A stretch of DNA of 64,000 bases from Thermasporomyces sp040195635. GTDB taxonomy: Bacteria; Actinomycetota; Actinomycetes; Propionibacteriales; Actinopolymorphaceae. Below are positions 36,237-43,970 of the stretch, one piece after another (positions within the stretch are counted from its first letter, which is position 1; every line of letters starts with the position of its first letter). Under the pieces are notes generated by a model, which was given only the letters and a program-made list of their open reading frames with translations, had not been told where the DNA came from and did not search any database. The stretch covers positions 124,001 through 188,000 of the forward strand of contig NZ_JBEFTX010000005.1 of assembly GCF_040195635.1 (NCBI RefSeq), in the 5' to 3' direction. The position numbers were made by a program, and so were the translations under genes.

Positions 36237-37337
36237 ATGGCGATGGATCCATCGCTGGTAGCGCGGTCCGCCGACTCGACGGGGTCGGCGGACGCGGCCA
36301 CCGGCGGACCGAATGCGGCCGGCGGGGACCCAGGCCACGAGGGTGCCGGGGCGCGCCCGGGTGCAGGCGGCTTCGCCCGCTACCTCCTGAGCAAACTCGG
36401 TGGTGCCGCGCTCTCGTTGCTCATGGTGGTCTTCTCGGCGTTCTTCCTCTTCCGGATCCTGGGCGGCGACCCGGTCGACGCGCTGACCCGCGACGTGCCC
36501 ACCACGCCGGCCGAACGCGTTGCGCTACGGGAGAAGCTCGGCCTGGACGATCCGCTCGGCCTGCAGTTCCTCACCTACCTGCAGGGGGTGGTGACCGGCG
36601 ACCTCGGCGAGTCCTACCAGTACCAGCAGCCGGTCACGACCCTCATCCTCGAACGCCTCGGCGCCACCGTCCTGCTCACCGGCACCGCGCTCGTGCTGGC
36701 CGCCTCCCTCGGGTTGTGGATCGGGACGCGGGCGGGTTGGCGCCAGGGCAGCAGGTTCGACAAGACGCAGGTCGGGGTCTCGCTCACTCTCTGGTCGGCG
36801 CCGACGTTCTGGTTCGGGATGCTCGTCATCATGGTGTTCGCGCGCTATCTCGGGCTCTTTCCGATCAACGGCATGGTCGCGCCGCGTACCCCTGACGAGT
36901 TCTGGCCGCAGACGCTCGACACCCTGCACCATCTCGTCCTGCCAGCCGTCACGATGACGGCGGTGATCTACGCGCAGTACGTCCTCGTCATGCGGTCGTC
37001 GATCCTCGACGAGATGGGCAACGACTACCTCACGACGGCGCGCGCCAAGGGCCTGCGGGACGCCCGGGTACGCAGCCGGCACGCGGTACCCAACGCACTG
37101 CTGCCCACGGTGACGCTGGTGTTCCTCCAACTCGGGAGCGTGGTCGGCGGCGCGATCCTCACCGAGACGGTGTTCAGCTGGCCGGGTCTCGGACTGCTGG
37201 CCTACCAGGCGTTGAAGATCCCCGACCTGCCACTCCTGCAGGGGACGTTCCTGTTCTTCTCCACCGCGGTGATCCTCGCCAACACCGCAGCCGACCTCGT
37301 TTACCGGTTCCTCGACCCGAGAGTGCGGCACGCGTGA
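36237..37337 (+). CDS. ABC transporter permease (DppB/OppB type)
   Basis: A 366-residue inner-membrane permease. The N-terminal about 45 residues are Gly/Ala-rich and unlikely to be part of the fold (AGGDPGHEGAGARPG). The core follows: a first helix (LSLLMVVFSAFFLFRIL), GDLGESYQYQQPVTTLI, and the binding-protein-dependent transport EAA loop DYLTTARAKGLRDARVR. It forms the channel with the next gene's product. Its start is 10 nt after the binding-protein stop, and its 3' end overlaps the second permease by GTGA. Whether translation begins at ATG 36237 or farther in is open because of the low-complexity N-terminus. Confidence 0.92.
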   Translation: MAMDPSLVARSADSTGSADAATGGPNAAGGDPGHEGAGARPGAGGFARYLLSKLGGAALSLLMVVFSAFFLFRILGGDPVDALTRDVPTTPAERVALREKLGLDDPLGLQFLTYLQGVVTGDLGESYQYQQPVTTLILERLGATVLLTGTALVLAASLGLWIGTRAGWRQGSRFDKTQVGVSLTLWSAPTFWFGMLVIMVFARYLGLFPINGMVAPRTPDEFWPQTLDTLHHLVLPAVTMTAVIYAQYVLVMRSSILDEMGNDYLTTARAKGLRDARVRSRHAVPNALLPTVTLVFLQLGSVVGGAILTETVFSWPGLGLLAYQALKIPDLPLLQGTFLFFSTAVILANTAADLVYRFLDPRVRHA

Positions 37338-38257
37338 GCGCCACCGGGGCACCCGACACGGCCGGGCTGGCGTCCGGTCGCGCGGTCGCCTGGCAGCGAC
37401 GCAAGGCGGCCTTGACGCGGTTCTGGCGCGACTACCGGCGGCAGCGAGTGGGCGTCGCCGGGCTCACCGGCATGGTCCTCATCGTCGTGCTCGCGCTTGC
37501 GGCACCGCTCCTCACCGACGAGAGCGGCCTCGACGTCACCCAGGCCACCGGCGAACGCCTGGAGGCGCCGAGTGCACGCTTCCTCCTCGGTACGGACGAG
37601 TCCGGTCGGTCAGTTCTGCTCCTCATCCTGTGGGGGGCCCGGATCTCCTTGCTGGTCGGCGTAACGGCGACCCTGCTGGCGATGGGCATCGGCACCCTCG
37701 TCGGTATCGCGGCGGGACACTTCGGCGGGTGGTTCGCGGGGTTGCTGATGCGGATCACGGACTGGTTCATCGTTCTGCCGCGGCTGGTACTCGCGATCGC
37801 CCTCGCCGCGGTTCTCGGACCGAGCCTCACCACGATCATCGTCGCGATCGGCGTCACGTCGTGGGCCGGCACGGCACGGCTGATCCGGGCGCAGACACTC
37901 GCCGTGGAAGCCCGTCCGTACCTCGAACGCGCCAAGGCCCTCGGTGCGGGTCACTGGCACCAGATGACCCGGCACGTGCTTCCCAACGTGATGCCTCTCG
38001 TTCTCGCCAGCACCACCCTCGAGGTGGCGAGCGCGGTCCTTGCCGAGGCGACACTGGCGTTCCTCGGGCTGGGTGATCCGTCGCGGATCTCGTGGGGCGG
38101 CATGTTGAGCCGGGCCAACTCCTCCGGAGCGATCACCTACGGCGCCTGGTGGTATCTCCTGACACCCGGCCTCGCGATCCTGGTGGTCGTCCTGTGCTTC
38201 ACGCTGTGTGGGCGCGCGCTGGAGGCCGTCTTCAACCCGCGGCTTCGGGGGCGGTGA
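37334..38257 (+). CDS. ABC transporter permease (DppC/OppC type)
   Basis: A 307-residue permease and partner of the previous one. The N-terminal cytoplasmic helix (LTRFWRDYRRQRVGVAGL) precedes the first membrane segment. FLLGTDESGRSVLLLILWGA is the OppC signature, and the EAA loop is RPYLERAKALGAGHWHQMTR. Five to six membrane segments are visible. The GTG start sits inside the previous stop (GTGA), giving coupled translation, and the ATPase gene follows 9 nt later. Confidence 0.93.
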   Translation: MSATGAPDTAGLASGRAVAWQRRKAALTRFWRDYRRQRVGVAGLTGMVLIVVLALAAPLLTDESGLDVTQATGERLEAPSARFLLGTDESGRSVLLLILWGARISLLVGVTATLLAMGIGTLVGIAAGHFGGWFAGLLMRITDWFIVLPRLVLAIALAAVLGPSLTTIIVAIGVTSWAGTARLIRAQTLAVEARPYLERAKALGAGHWHQMTRHVLPNVMPLVLASTTLEVASAVLAEATLAFLGLGDPSRISWGGMLSRANSSGAITYGAWWYLLTPGLAILVVVLCFTLCGRALEAVFNPRLRGR

Positions 38258-38266
38258 GGGCTGGCG

Positions 38267-39274
38267 ATGGTGGCGCTCCTCGACGTCTGCGACCTCGCGG
38301 TCACCTACCACGGCACCCGTGGCGACGTACCGGCCGTGCGTGGCGTCGACCTCACCCTCGACGTCGGTGAGACCCTCGGCATCGCCGGCGAGTCCGGCTG
38401 TGGCAAGTCGACGCTCGCGTTGGCGCTGCTCCGGCTCCTTCCCGCCGGTACGACCGTGACCGGACAGGTGCTGCTCGATGGCGACGACGTACTCGCCATG
38501 TCGTGGGGACAGCTCAGGGCCGTGCGGTGGGCCGGCAGCTCGATCGTCTTCCAGGGTGCGATGCACGCGCTCAATCCCGTCCACCGGATCGGTCGACAGA
38601 TCGCCGAGCCCATCCTGCTGCACGAGGAGGTCACCGAGGCGCAGGCCCATCAGCGGGCGGCCGACCTGCTCACCCAGGTGGGCCTGCCGACGTGGCGGGC
38701 GGCCAGCTACCCGCACGAACTCTCCGGGGGCCAGCGGCAGCGGGTCATGATCGCGATGGCTCTCGCCTGCTCGCCGCGGCTGATCATCGCCGACGAGGCG
38801 ACCACGGCGCTGGACGTGATGATCCAGGCCCAGGTGCTCGACCTCATCGCCGGACTCGTCGCCGAGCGCGGGATCGGCCTGCTCATGATCAGCCACGACC
38901 TCTCGGTCCTGTCGTCCACCTGTGCGCGGCTCGCGGTGATGTACGCCGGCCGAGTCGTGGAGGTCGGTCCCGCCCGGTCGGTCTTCACCTCCCCGGCGCA
39001 TCCGTACGCGGGAGCGCTGGCGGCGGCGTTTCCGACCATTGGTGACCCGAACTCGCGTGGGCGCCCCCGCGGGCTGGGCGGCGATCCACCCGACCCGGCC
39101 GCGATCCCGTCGGGGTGTCCGTTCCATCCGCGCTGCCCGGTGGTGCTGCCGGAGTGCTCGACGGCCGACGTAGGTCTGTGGCCGGTCGACGGCGGTGACC
39201 GTCACGCCGCCTGCGTACGCGCAGCCGGGGCGCCGCCGTTGTCGTCGGGCTCGCGCTGCGGAACCGGACAATGA
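38267..39274 (+). CDS. ABC transporter ATPase (DppD/OppD type)
   Basis: A 335-residue ATPase with the peptide-importer layout. Walker A is GESGCGKSTLALALLRL, the signature LSGGQRQRVMIAMALA, and Walker B LIIADEATTALDVM. The switch His is LMISHDLSVL. The oligopeptide-family C-terminal Cys cluster is present: CPFHPRCPVVLPEC, thought to bind an iron-sulfur cluster. It starts 9 nt after the DppC stop. Its stop overlaps the first copy of the repeat element that separates it from the second ATPase gene. Confidence 0.93.
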   Translation: MVALLDVCDLAVTYHGTRGDVPAVRGVDLTLDVGETLGIAGESGCGKSTLALALLRLLPAGTTVTGQVLLDGDDVLAMSWGQLRAVRWAGSSIVFQGAMHALNPVHRIGRQIAEPILLHEEVTEAQAHQRAADLLTQVGLPTWRAASYPHELSGGQRQRVMIAMALACSPRLIIADEATTALDVMIQAQVLDLIAGLVAERGIGLLMISHDLSVLSSTCARLAVMYAGRVVEVGPARSVFTSPAHPYAGALAAAFPTIGDPNSRGRPRGLGGDPPDPAAIPSGCPFHPRCPVVLPECSTADVGLWPVDGGDRHAACVRAAGAPPLSSGSRCGTGQ

Positions 39275-39390
39275 CCACGCTGAGCATGACCGTGCCGAGA
39301 ATGACCACGCTGAGCATGCCCCTGGGACCCGACGCAGGCATGGACGCCTGGTCTGCGTCCACAGGACTGCTCAGCGTGGTCATTCTCGGC
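39271..39390. repeat. Inverted-repeat element inside the ABC importer operon
   Basis: Perfect 23-bp inverted arms (39294-39316 and 39368-39390) around a 51-nt loop that contains its own GGACGC/GCGTCC hairpin. The 18-mer ATGACCACGCTGAGCATG occurs at 39271-39288 and 39301-39318 in direct orientation, and its first 16 bases occur inverted at 39368-39383. It fills the 201-bp gap between the two ATPase genes of an otherwise tightly packed operon. It might be an attenuating hairpin or a REP/MITE-like mobile repeat. Confidence 0.8.
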
Positions 39391-39475
39391 TGGCACCGGA
39401 TGACGACGACTGGCCGTGGCCGGCCCCCGGTCGAACACCCACGAACCAGCGAGGCGGAAGGGGAAGGAACGCCGA

Positions 39476-40573
39476 GTGAGCGAACCGATCCTGTCGGCGC
39501 GTGACCTGCGAGTCGACTTCCGCGTCCGTGGTGGGCGGACCGCCCGCGCCGTCGACGGCGTCCACCTCGACCTCGCGCCCGGTGAGGTACTGGCACTCGC
39601 CGGCGAGTCGGGCTGCGGCAAGACGACCCTGGCGCGGACCCTGCTCGGCCTCGTCCGCCCGTCCGCCGGCACGGTCGCGAACGCCGGCCAACCGCTGACC
39701 TACAGCACTGGCGCTCTCAAGGCGTACCGGCGTTCAGTCCAACTCGTCCTGCAGGACCCGACGGGCGCGCTCAACCCCCGACACACCGTCTACGAGGCCG
39801 TCGCCGAGGGGCTGCGCATCCATGGGATCACCGGCAACGAACGCGACCGGGTGGCCGACGCGCTGGCAGTCTGCGGACTGCGCCCGCCGGAGCGGTTCTT
39901 CCTGGCGTACCCCCATGAGCTGTCCGGTGGGCAGCGCCAGCGCGTGGTGATCGCGGGTGCGCTGGTCCTCGAGCCGAAGGTGATCATCGCCGACGAGCCG
40001 GTGGCGTCGCTCGACGCGTCCGTCCGGGGCGAGATCCTGGCGCTGCTACTGCGGCTGCGGGAGGAGTTCGGTCTGGCGGCGCTCGTGGTGACCCACGACC
40101 TCGGGCTCGCGTGGAGCATCGCCGACCGGCTGGCCGTGATGTACCTCGGGCGGATCGTCGAGACCGGTCCGGTCGAGCGGATCCTCACCGAGCCACGGCA
40201 TCCGTACACGCGTGCGCTGGTGTCGGTACTCCCGGACTCGCCGATCGCCTCGCCGATCGTCCTCGCCGGCGAACCACCCGATGCGACGCAGATCCCGCCC
40301 GGGTGCAGGTTCCATCCCCGGTGTCAGGAGCTCGCGTCCGGCGCGGCGGAGGCCGCCGGCGTGGCCGAGTCCTGCCGGCGTACCCCCGTGGAGATCATCG
40401 AAGCCGGCACCACCGCGAGCGTCGCCGCGACGCCTCCCGAGCCCGGTGCCCGCAAGCCTGGTGCCGCCGAGGGTGCCGCCGAGCCCGGTGCCGCCGAGCC
40501 CGGTGCCGCCGAGCCCGGTGCCGCCGACGTCGCCTGTCACCTCCATGCCGCCCGCGTGCTGGGGCGGACGTGA
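39476..40573 (+). CDS. ABC transporter ATPase (DppF/OppF type)
   Basis: A 365-residue ATPase, the last gene of the importer. Walker A is GESGCGKTTLARTLLGL, the signature LSGGQRQRVVIAGALV, and Walker B VIIADEPVASLD. The C-terminal Cys cluster is PGCRFHPRCQELASG with a later Cys. It ends in an Ala-Glu-Pro-Gly repeat tail of about 25 residues from a 15-bp minisatellite. GTG 39476 is chosen with GAAGGA 7 nt upstream. The 201-bp spacer with a strong inverted repeat before it may lower its expression relative to the upstream genes. Confidence 0.92.
   Translation: MSEPILSARDLRVDFRVRGGRTARAVDGVHLDLAPGEVLALAGESGCGKTTLARTLLGLVRPSAGTVANAGQPLTYSTGALKAYRRSVQLVLQDPTGALNPRHTVYEAVAEGLRIHGITGNERDRVADALAVCGLRPPERFFLAYPHELSGGQRQRVVIAGALVLEPKVIIADEPVASLDASVRGEILALLLRLREEFGLAALVVTHDLGLAWSIADRLAVMYLGRIVETGPVERILTEPRHPYTRALVSVLPDSPIASPIVLAGEPPDATQIPPGCRFHPRCQELASGAAEAAGVAESCRRTPVEIIEAGTTASVAATPPEPGARKPGAAEGAAEPGAAEPGAAEPGAADVACHLHAARVLGRT
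40460..40528 (+). repeat. In-frame 15-bp minisatellite in the OppF-type ATPase
   Basis: Three perfect copies of GGTGCCGCCGAGCCC with partial copies on each side, encoding repeated Ala-Ala-Glu-Pro-Gly near the C-terminus. Confidence 0.9.
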
Positions 40574-40702
40574 CCACGTGTGCGTGATCATCCCCGGAGA
40601 TGGGCGGCGCATTCGGCGTGCAACATGGCGAATTGCCGTGCATCGTCCAGGTATCCGGAGCGGTGTTCACTGACTTGGTCCCGGTTGTCACAATGGACGG
40701 CG

Positions 40703-41251
40703 ATGAGCGAGCAACCGCAGAACCTCCAGGCCGGGCAGGATCCGGACGTCGGCATCCCGATCACGGGCGGCGCGGACGCCTCGGAACCCGATGCGTACGC
40801 CGGCACCTTCTACGCCGCCATCGGTGGCCACGAGACGTTCGTACGCCTGGTCCGGCGCTTCTACGAAGGCGTCGCGGACGATCCTGTCCTGCGTCCGCTC
40901 TACCCCGAGCCCGATCTCGCCGGGGCCGAGGAGCGTCTGAGGATGTTCCTCGAGCAGTACTGGGGGGGTCCGCGCACCTACTCCGAGCAGCGGGGCCATC
41001 CGAGGCTGCGCATGCGGCACGTCCCCTTCGCGGTGACCGACGATGCCCGCGACCGGTGGCTCGCACACATGCGCGCGGCGGTCGACGAACTCGCCCTCGA
41101 TCCGGCGTACGAGAAGGAGCTCTGGGCCTACCTCGTCATGGCCGCCAACTCCCTGGTCAACACCGGACCGACCGACACTGGACCGACGGACACCGGTCCG
41201 GCCGACCCCGGACCTGCGGCGCCGGGCCAGCGCCCCAACCTGCTGCGCTGA
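40703..41251 (+). CDS. glbO: Truncated hemoglobin, group II (GlbO-like)
   Basis: A 182-residue globin. After a variable N-terminal 30 residues comes FYAAIGGHETFVRLVRRFYE, then LRPLYPEPDLAGAEERLRMF, YWGGPRTYSEQRGHPRLRMR with the proximal-region His, and FAVTDDARDRWLAHM with the conserved G-helix Trp. GlbO-type globins bind oxygen and are proposed to interact with respiration or to scavenge reactive species. The C-terminal tail is a TDTGP-like repeat (degenerate 15-bp unit). The start ATG 40703 has GGACGG upstream. A tandem-repeat spacer follows. Confidence 0.9.
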   Translation: MSEQPQNLQAGQDPDVGIPITGGADASEPDAYAGTFYAAIGGHETFVRLVRRFYEGVADDPVLRPLYPEPDLAGAEERLRMFLEQYWGGPRTYSEQRGHPRLRMRHVPFAVTDDARDRWLAHMRAAVDELALDPAYEKELWAYLVMAANSLVNTGPTDTGPTDTGPADPGPAAPGQRPNLLR

Positions 41252-41260
41252 TCTGGTTCC

Positions 41261-41361
41261 CAGCCACATCCAGACCAGCCACATCCCAGACCAGCCACAT
41301 CCAGACCAGCCACATCGAGGCCACATCCAGACCGGCCCCATCCGCCTGCCACGTCCAGACC
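41261..41361 (+). repeat. Intergenic minisatellite between globin and GH13 genes
   Basis: About five to seven imperfect copies of a roughly 15-bp unit, CAGCCACATCCAGAC, in the 186-bp gap. The unit length varies (13-16 bp), so it is not coding. Confidence 0.85.
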
Positions 41362-41437
41362 AACCGTGAGACGCTCGGCCGACGAGCCAGCCCAGCCGAG
41401 CTGACTGACCGCAGCCCGACCGCACCGAGAGGCCGCC

Positions 41438-43129
41438 ATGACCACGACACCGCCCGCCGCATGGTGGCGAACCGCCGTGATCTACCAGATCTACATCCGC
41501 AGCTTCGCCGACGGCAACGGCGACGGCATCGGCGACATCGCGGGGATCCGGTCCCGACTCCCCTACCTCGCGAACCTCGGGGTCGACGCGGTCTGGATCA
41601 CCCCGTGGTACGCCTCGCCGATGGCGGACGGGGGCTACGACGTGGCCGACTTCCGGGACATCGCACCCGAGTTCGGAACCTTGGCCGAGGCCGAGGCGAT
41701 GATCGCCGAGGCGCACACGCACGGCCTGCGGGTGATCCTCGACATCGTGCCCAACCACACCTCCGACCAGCACCCGTGGTTCGTGGCCGCGGTCGAAGCC
41801 GGACCGGGTTCGGCGGCCCGGGAGCGGTACTGGTTCCGACCCGGCAAGGGACCCGACGGCGCACTGCCACCCAACGACTGGCGCTCGGTCTTCGGCGGCC
41901 CCGCCTGGACCCGGGTCGACGACGGCGTACCGACCAGTGAGCACGACGAGGCGCGACGCACCGGTGCGGCCGGCGACTGGTACCTCCATCTGTTCGCCCC
42001 CGAGCAGCCGGACCTCAACTGGACCAATCCAGAGGTACGCGACGAGTTCGCCGACATCCTGCGCTTCTGGTTCGACCGTGGCGTCGACGGGTTCCGGATC
42101 GACGTCGCCCACGGGCTCGACAAGCACACCGGCCTGCCTGACATCGGCCTCGACGAGGAAGAGCTCCTCGCTGAACCCGACATCGCAGACCACCCGCACT
42201 GGGACCGCGACGGCGTTCATGAGATCTACCGTGAGTGGCGCCGAATCGCCGACTCGTACGCCGACACCCCGGAAGGCTCCCGGGTCTTCGTCGCCGAAGC
42301 GTGGGTACGCACCGAGAGCGACCGGCTGGCCCGCTACCTGCGACCGGACGAGTTGCACACGGCGTTCAACTTCGACTTCCTCAAGTGCGCGTGGAACGCC
42401 GCGGACCTCCGTCGCTCCATCGACCACAACCTCCAGACCCTCGTTGCCGTGGACGCACCTTCCACCTGGGTCATGTCCAACCACGACGTGCCACGGCACG
42501 TGACGAGGTACGGCCGGGCGGGCGGCCTCCTGCGGCGGCCGACCGCCGCCGACGGTCCGGCCGACATCGCGCTGGGAACCCGCCGCGGCCGCGCCGCCGC
42601 ACTGTTGATGCTTGCCCTGCCTGGCAGCGCGTACGTCTACCAGGGCGACGAGCTTGGCCTGCCCGAGGTGGAGGACCTTCCGGTCGGAGCCCTGCAGGAC
42701 CCGATCTGGACCCGCAGCGGTGGCACCGTACGCGGCCGCGACGGCTGCCGGGTCCCGTTGCCGTGGACGGGTGACGCCCCGGCGCTCGGGTTCGGCTCGG
42801 GCGCGCCGTGGCTCCCCCAGCCGGCTGAGTGGAAGGCGCTCAGCGTCGATGCACAGACCGGCGACCCGGAGTCGGTTCTGGAGCTCTACCGGACGGCGCT
42901 GACGCTGCGCAGATCGCTGCCAGGGTTGGCAGACGGGACCCTGCGGTGGCGGAACGATCTCGCCGAAGACCTGTTGGCGTTCGAACGGCCCGGCCGTTTC
43001 TGCTGCGTGGTCAACTTCGGTACGGGTTCGGTTACCCTGCCGCCGCACGAGAAGGTCCTGCTGTCAAGCGGCCCGCTCTCCGGTGACGAACTCCCGTCGG
43101 ACACGACGATCTGGCTGACACTTTCCTGA
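41438..43129 (+). CDS. GH13 alpha-glucosidase / oligo-1,6-glucosidase type
   Basis: A 563-residue cytoplasmic alpha-amylase-family hydrolase; no signal peptide. All four conserved regions are seen: region I DIVPNHTSD, region II GFRIDVAHG with the nucleophile Asp near residue 221, region III FVAEAW with the acid/base Glu near 287, and region IV SNHDVPRH near 348. It begins WWRTAVIYQIYIRSFADGNG, the usual start of oligo-glucosidases and amylosucrase-like enzymes. It would cleave terminal or 1,6-linked glucose from oligosaccharides after import. GAGAGG lies before ATG 41438. It stands alone but is near other sugar genes. Confidence 0.92.
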   Translation: MTTTPPAAWWRTAVIYQIYIRSFADGNGDGIGDIAGIRSRLPYLANLGVDAVWITPWYASPMADGGYDVADFRDIAPEFGTLAEAEAMIAEAHTHGLRVILDIVPNHTSDQHPWFVAAVEAGPGSAARERYWFRPGKGPDGALPPNDWRSVFGGPAWTRVDDGVPTSEHDEARRTGAAGDWYLHLFAPEQPDLNWTNPEVRDEFADILRFWFDRGVDGFRIDVAHGLDKHTGLPDIGLDEEELLAEPDIADHPHWDRDGVHEIYREWRRIADSYADTPEGSRVFVAEAWVRTESDRLARYLRPDELHTAFNFDFLKCAWNAADLRRSIDHNLQTLVAVDAPSTWVMSNHDVPRHVTRYGRAGGLLRRPTAADGPADIALGTRRGRAAALLMLALPGSAYVYQGDELGLPEVEDLPVGALQDPIWTRSGGTVRGRDGCRVPLPWTGDAPALGFGSGAPWLPQPAEWKALSVDAQTGDPESVLELYRTALTLRRSLPGLADGTLRWRNDLAEDLLAFERPGRFCCVVNFGTGSVTLPPHEKVLLSSGPLSGDELPSDTTIWLTLS

Positions 43130-43260
43130 GCGCCGGAAGTCGCCAGAGTATTCATCCGGCAGAAATCCATTCGCCGTACTCCTGCCCGTCCTTTCCGGTT
43201 TACCGCGGAATTCCAGTGACGGCCGCCGGCTCCCGAACACGGGACCCGGGGTCGTTGTAG

Positions 43261-43725
43261 TTCAGGAATTTCTCGACCCCGAACGTCGATTCCACATCAT
43301 CGAAACCCACCGCGTCGACCCTCCCCACCACACGACGCGCACCTCGAATCCACGCTTGTGCAGGTGCCGGCCTTGACACCTTCCTCTCCACGACGTACCT
43401 GACGCACACCAGCGTGGTCCAGAATCGGTCGAGCGGTTCTGGCGGTGGACTGTTCAGCTTCGCCAGCGAAGTGGCGGCCAACGACAGCAAGATCAACGCG
43501 AACTCCATCGCCAGTCCAGACGGCTCGGGCGGCGGCATCCACAGCATCGACTCCGACGTCAGGTTGACCGACACCACCGTCAACAAGAACCTCTCGACGG
43601 AGCCTCCTGGCGGGTGCCTGAAGGAGGGCGGGACGGCCGAGATCGACGACAAGTCGGAGATCACCAAGAACCGGCCATCCAACTGCGCGGACAGCGGAGA
43701 CCCGGTAGAGAACTGCTTCGGCTGA
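43261..43725 (+). pseudogene. Fragment of a right-handed beta-helix protein
   Basis: The frame is open from 43261 to a TGA at 43725, but the first start (GTG 43414) lies inside the homologous part. The residues read as degenerate parallel beta-helix coils with Gly-Gly-Gly-Ile/Leu turns and Asn/Thr ladders (SGSGGGLFSFASEVAAND, GGGIHSIDSDVRLTDTT). The N-terminal bulk expected for such surface or polysaccharide-lyase-like proteins is missing. I read it as a truncated remnant with no start or ribosome-binding site. A short real gene from GTG 43414 is the alternative. The opposite-strand frame shows no recognisable fold. Confidence 0.45.
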
Positions 43726-43889
43726 TCCTCGGCTCGGGTCAACGCAACCAAACCGTGAACGACACCTGAACGCACACACATCCGGTCGCTTTCCGGCCCG
43801 ACACGTTCGGCCCGGGAGCGACCGGACGCATGTGTGCCGGCGAACAGCGGCAGAGCTGGCGGAAAGATCAAATCTCTGACGAGCCGAAA

Positions 43890-43900
43890 ACATCAGATGT
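43890..43900. promoter_or_regulatory. Palindrome upstream of GH95 gene
   Basis: ACATCAGATGT, an 11-bp perfect palindrome in an AT-rich stretch 71 bp upstream of the GH95 start. It resembles FadR/GntR-type operators. Together with the dense AT run it is the likely promoter region. Confidence 0.4.
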
Positions 43901-43970
43901 ACGATCGAAGGCCAGTCCGAGCCACATCCCGACCACCGTCAGGAGGCTCGTCATCACGTCCATCCGATCG

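Noticed and set aside
41261..41361. Possible CRISPR-like array
   Set aside because: Units are 13-16 bp, directly adjacent, without unique spacers. It is a minisatellite.
40688..43048. 786-codon minus-strand frame across globin and GH13 genes
   Set aside because: It spans two real genes and a tandem repeat and has no domain. Shadow of GC-rich codons.
43200..43871. Minus-strand frame (223 codons) opposite the beta-helix fragment
   Set aside because: No domain or good start; the plus-strand reading has coil-like repeats.
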